Notes under the pieces: model-generated
Database searches by the model: none
The model's input: only the letters and a program-made list of their open reading frames with translations
Told to the model about the DNA's origin: nothing
Program-made: the position numbers and the translations under genes
Part shown: one piece after another, positions 62,301-64,000 of the stretch
How the letters are laid out: each line of letters starts with the position of its first letter
How positions within the stretch are numbered: position 1 is the first letter of the stretch
Assembly: GCA_016936075.1 (NCBI GenBank)
Contig: JAFGPS010000023.1
Coordinates: 1-64,000, forward strand
Reading direction: 5' to 3'
DNA length: 64,000 nt
DNA from: Sedimentisphaerales bacterium
GTDB lineage: Bacteria > Planctomycetota > Phycisphaerae > Sedimentisphaerales > Anaerobacaceae

Positions 62301-63009
62301 TTATTACTGGTCCGTAGATGAAATAGCTTATTCCAGTGTTAGTCCCGGCCAGGTCTGGTCGTTCAGTACTGAACCAGCCGCGATGCACACTCACCTTAAA
62401 TTTGATGAAGGACGCGGTACTTTTGCTTCCGATTCCACTGGTAATAATTGGAATGGTACTCTCGTTAACGATGCTAAATGGATATCCGGCAAGTTTGGCA
62501 ATGCCGTAGATTTAGACGGCAGTAATGACTATATCAGTCTGCCAGCCGGTGTAGTTGACGGCCTAACTAATTTCACTATCTCTACATGGATTAATATCGA
62601 TTCTTCAAGTGACTGGACCCGAGTTTTTGATTTTGGAAATAATACTGATGTGTATATGTGCCTGACTCCACAAAGCGGCGGAAATGGTCCAATTCGTTTT
62701 ACTATTAAAAATGGTGATATTAGAGATCAAATTGACGGTTCAACTGCAATCCCAACAAATATATGGTCACATATAGCTGTGACATATAATGGAGGTACAG
62801 GTATTCTTTACGTGGATGGAACCGAAGTTGGCCGTAATAGTAATATGACTCTCAATCCAGACTCACTTGGTATTACAACACAAAACTATATTGGCAAGTC
62901 ACAATATTCTGACCCATATCTCGATGGCCTTGTGGACGATTTCCGTATCTATGAAAATGCATTGGGAGCTTCTGAAATAGCGAATATTAGTCAAGCAATC
63001 AGTGACTAA
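59389..63009 (+). CDS. Secreted multidomain glycosidase: GH43, CBM6, GH30, Fn3, LamG
   Basis: The 1206-residue protein has a signal peptide (1-25). A GH43 beta-propeller (about 27-335) has likely catalytic Asp37 (ADPTA), Asp162 (FDPG) and Glu211 (FFEASH). A CBM6 (about 341-468) begins FVRVEAETIAKQSG. A GH30 barrel (about 475-895) has acid/base Glu617 in IGIQNEP and nucleophile Glu730 in FMTEFG. An Fn3-like domain (about 903-995) and a LamG domain (about 1000-1203) complete it. GH43 and GH30 together suggest attack on xylan-type plant or algal polysaccharide, with arabinose or xylose side chains removed by GH43. No anchor is visible, so it is secreted or periplasmic. Confidence 0.92.
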   Translation: MKNMTKMILIIIAFLTCTVSPFVRADYPIMSQHYAADPTAVEWDSRLYVYCSNDEENTEDSGYIMDSIVCFSTNDLKNWTDHGVVFDADELSSWYSGTAWAPCIVKNHNQLYLYFGDAYWGIGVVTSTSPTGPFTAPKNDLVVKRDSISGGTPGANSTWLFDPGVFVDDDDTVHMYFGGEGANQARYIELNSNMYDAIGSAVPINFPDFFEASHMHKYNGVYYYSYADNYYSDYTNPTPTPGSQIAYMTSNSPAGPFTYQGVALGPPPDNYGNNNHHTFFTYQGQWYCVYHNRYQATQDGVSTTEHRNICLDRLYYNQDGTIQKVIPTANGLTQLKSLDPFVRVEAETIAKQSGIETESCSEGGMNVTSIENGDWILVRGVDFGTDANSFGAQVASENYSGSIELRLDSLNGTVIGTCFVPNTGGVQKWTMAYCSINEASGVHDLYLKFKGGRESNVFNINWWQLNIYSNTTFENIEIDASETHQTIEGMGGAICFYNGWFTAHPYKDEIFDLAFSGLNLSMLRIGNWWRGVDGEDTAIYEIVEAANQSLGHSVPILISSWSPPAYLKSNGEVANGGTLIKKNGYYDYEGFADYWHDSIQDYIAHGVTPTWIGIQNEPDWTADYDSCRFDPTEGQYASFGLAQDAVYQKLQINMISPPKLLGPECVGLWGNAAGLKNYMSNMNADTFYGIAHHLYGGSTDGTPDGYNPAFNTVLNTTNTLFPDKPIFMTEFGDIGGLISCANLIHNSLAIEQVSGYNHWSLMWPGEIGLIEIEFPWGSGDWTNPKGYWLNPSYWSMKHYSYFIQPGYIRVTTNSSNTDLLTSSYLSPDNNRMVTVIINRSKESPAVVTFDVNDFDYAYSHIYQSTETNHFESLGSLHSSQFTAAVSSITTIVLDKEVVVGQAGNPSPVDGAAEIPSNITLSWTPGANATSHAVYLGTDCNTVALATPSSPEYQGTVTTSSFITSGLSSNTTYYWSVDEIAYSSVSPGQVWSFSTEPAAMHTHLKFDEGRGTFASDSTGNNWNGTLVNDAKWISGKFGNAVDLDGSNDYISLPAGVVDGLTNFTISTWINIDSSSDWTRVFDFGNNTDVYMCLTPQSGGNGPIRFTIKNGDIRDQIDGSTAIPTNIWSHIAVTYNGGTGILYVDGTEVGRNSNMTLNPDSLGITTQNYIGKSQYSDPYLDGLVDDFRIYENALGASEIANISQAISD

Positions 63010-63045
63010 TAAATGTCACAACAATCGAACTCGAAAATATAATTC

Positions 63046-63489
63046 TTAGAATGTTCTCAAGTCGTATTCGAGTTCGAATCTCATTTTATGTTGGGCCTCT
63101 TCATTTGCCAGTTTAAGAAAAATATCTCGAATTTCATTCGTTTGTGCGGCTTTTGCTAAATCCATATAAAGCTTGCGTGCGGCTTCCTCTTGCTTCATGC
63201 CAATTTTCAGCAGGTCGATATAATCCATTTTCGCATCTGGCTCAACATCCTCTACCTGGCTCGTAATGCCAAGGTCACCAGCCTCTTCACCTTCTAAAAT
63301 AATTCTTCCGGCTTTAATTGCTTCCAGCTTCTTCTTATGTCCAGACTCAACTAAAGCCAAATCATAAAGAGCCTCCGCAATTTCAGGTTCCTCAACAAAA
63401 TCTGAAAGCATCTTATAGAACTTCATAGCTTTAATCTCTTCGCTTATCGCAAAATCAATAACTTCATGAAATGACTTGAATACTTTCAT
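63046..63489 (-). CDS. Rubrerythrin-like ferritin-fold protein without rubredoxin domain
   Basis: The 147-residue protein is a four-helix bundle with the paired carboxylate motifs of rubrerythrins: ISEEIKAMKFY near 14, ALVESGHKKK (E-X2-H) near 44, KQEEAARKLYMDLA near 98 and ANEEAQHKMRFE (E-X2-H) near 127. These should hold a di-iron site, as in peroxide-reducing rubrerythrins that protect anaerobes. The C-terminal rubredoxin domain with four cysteines is missing, so it needs another electron donor. It converges with the glycosidase gene, 36 bases apart. Confidence 0.88.
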   Translation of the reverse strand: MKVFKSFHEVIDFAISEEIKAMKFYKMLSDFVEEPEIAEALYDLALVESGHKKKLEAIKAGRIILEGEEAGDLGITSQVEDVEPDAKMDYIDLLKIGMKQEEAARKLYMDLAKAAQTNEIRDIFLKLANEEAQHKMRFELEYDLRTF

Positions 63490-63795
63490 ATTAAGAATCC
63501 AGAATTAAATATTTAAATGCTCAATACAAACTTCAAGTGCAATTTTATCCGAATCCTTAATATAGTCAAAAAATTAAGTTCTTATTTCAAAACCTTTAAG
63601 AATTATCATAAGGATAAGTAAAACAAGCATAGCGCAACGACGGAAACCAATTCCTTACTAAATACCCGTATTAAAACTGATAATGAAATTATTTGTAACT
63701 TTTCTATTGCCTTTACATGTCCACATTATTATCCTACACAAAGCTACACGCTGAAAGAGATGCTCTTTTATATATTAGACACAGGAGCCTTGCCA

Positions 63796-63828
63796 TCTCC
63801 CTGGGAGCCCGTGGGGCCCAAGGGGAGA
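63796..63828. repeat. G+C-rich hairpin of about 13 base pairs
   Basis: TCTCCC (63796-63801) pairs with GGGAGA (63823-63828); inside, TGG (63802-63804) pairs with CCA (63818-63820) and GCCC (63807-63810) with GGGC (63814-63817), with small bulges. There is no T run. It could be a REP-type element. Confidence 0.5.
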
Positions 63829-63861
63829 TTTCACTGATGAACACAGATTAGATAGAAATTA

Positions 63862-63876
63862 TCCGCCGTTGGCGGA
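63862..63876. repeat. Perfect 6-bp hairpin, 3-base loop
   Basis: TCCGCC (63862-63867) and GGCGGA (63871-63876) with loop GTT. It lies 33 bases after the larger hairpin in the same non-coding stretch and has no T run, so a terminator is unlikely. Confidence 0.4.
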
Positions 63877-63966
63877 AACATGAAGCTCGCCCACATATGA
63901 CGAGGAAATGAATATTGGTGGCTGTCCCAATCCTGTTCGGCACAATTGACTTTAATTAAAATTATA

Positions 63967-63982
63967 ATAGGGTCTGCCCTAT
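63967..63982. repeat. Perfect 6-bp hairpin, 4-base loop
   Basis: ATAGGG (63967-63972) and CCCTAT (63977-63982) with loop TCTG, close to the window edge. It may be the edge of a repeat or a leader structure for a gene outside the window. Confidence 0.35.
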
Positions 63983-64000
63983 AATCCCCAACAAAACGAC

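Larger units (their letters stand above)
63490..64000. other. 511-base non-coding end with several strong hairpins
   Basis: No supported gene is present. The last 220 bases hold three hairpins (63796-63828, 63862-63876, 63967-63982) that are clearly more G+C-rich than the surroundings. They also hold a segment around 63913-63931 (ATATTGGTGGCTGTCCCA) whose reverse complement resembles the GGGACAGCCACC repeats seen next to IS200-like transposases in other bacteria. That link is from memory, not from a search. Confidence 0.45.

Noticed and set aside
1-64000. CRISPR array, tRNA or rRNA genes
   Set aside because: I saw no regularly spaced repeats, no cloverleaf with a T-loop and no conserved rRNA segment on either strand.

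Overview
The window is an A+T-rich bacterial chromosome segment with dense genes on both strands, and a single standard genetic code fits it (TAA, TAG and TGA all act as stops). The gene content points to a Gram-negative bacterium of the Planctomycetota, most likely a Phycisphaerae-type lineage. It has lipid A genes (lpxD, and lpxI in place of lpxH), a PEP-CTERM-sorted secreted protein, DUF1080 lipoproteins, large MoxR/DUF58/VWA operons, secreted LamG/CBM glycosidases and proteins ending in a pseudopilin-like tail. The assignment is inference from gene content; there is no rRNA or tRNA gene to confirm it.

Layout. 1-169: start of a secreted carbohydrate-binding protein (minus strand, cut by the window edge), followed by a structured 725-base gap. 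896-4365 (plus): Nudix hydrolase, pyrD, an unknown small protein, a DUF167 protein and a MATE exporter. 4371-7871 (minus): a DUF1080 lipoprotein, a small lipoprotein, a PEP-CTERM protein and a broken second DUF1080 copy. 8023-10708 (plus): a TPR protein with a SirB1-like domain and a GT9 heptosyltransferase-like gene. 10709-11096: a gap with a gene-end remnant, a repeat element with imperfect inverted ends and the lpxD promoter. 11053-14441 (plus): lpxD, lpxI and a protein with two kinase domains. 14444-17547 (minus): a membrane-anchored cysteine phosphatase, a small membrane protein and a fused GT4-GT2 glycosyltransferase.

17755-31044 is a surface-polysaccharide locus. A plus-strand trio (fdtA/fdtC/fdtB-like) should turn dTDP-4-keto-6-deoxyglucose into an N-acetylated 3-amino-3,6-dideoxyhexose. 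The opposing minus-strand operon starts with rmlA, rmlD and rmlB, which supply that precursor, and continues with glycosyltransferases, methyltransferases and an O-acylation set (an MBOAT protein flanked by two SGNH-like proteins). rmlC is absent from the window.

31130-54978 (minus) is a continuous run of 13 genes, probably one operon: a DUF4175-like coiled-coil membrane protein, an iron-type ABC binding protein, an ABC permease fused to an NHL beta-propeller, a giant VWA protein, MoxR, DUF58, a BatA-like VWA protein, a large membrane protein, an ABC-2 type ATPase, four tandem paralogous ABC-2 permeases and an UgpC/MalK-type ATPase. It looks like a composite envelope-remodelling and transport module and is the most unusual part of the window.

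55235-64000: two tandem paralogous membrane-anchored proteins, a UDP-sugar 4-epimerase, a 1206-residue secreted GH43-CBM6-GH30-Fn3-LamG glycosidase (plus), a rubrerythrin-like ferritin-fold protein and a hairpin-rich non-coding end. Seven strong sigma70-type promoters were found; they share a TTGA-type -35 box, a 17-18 base spacer and a TATAAT or TAGAAT -10 box.
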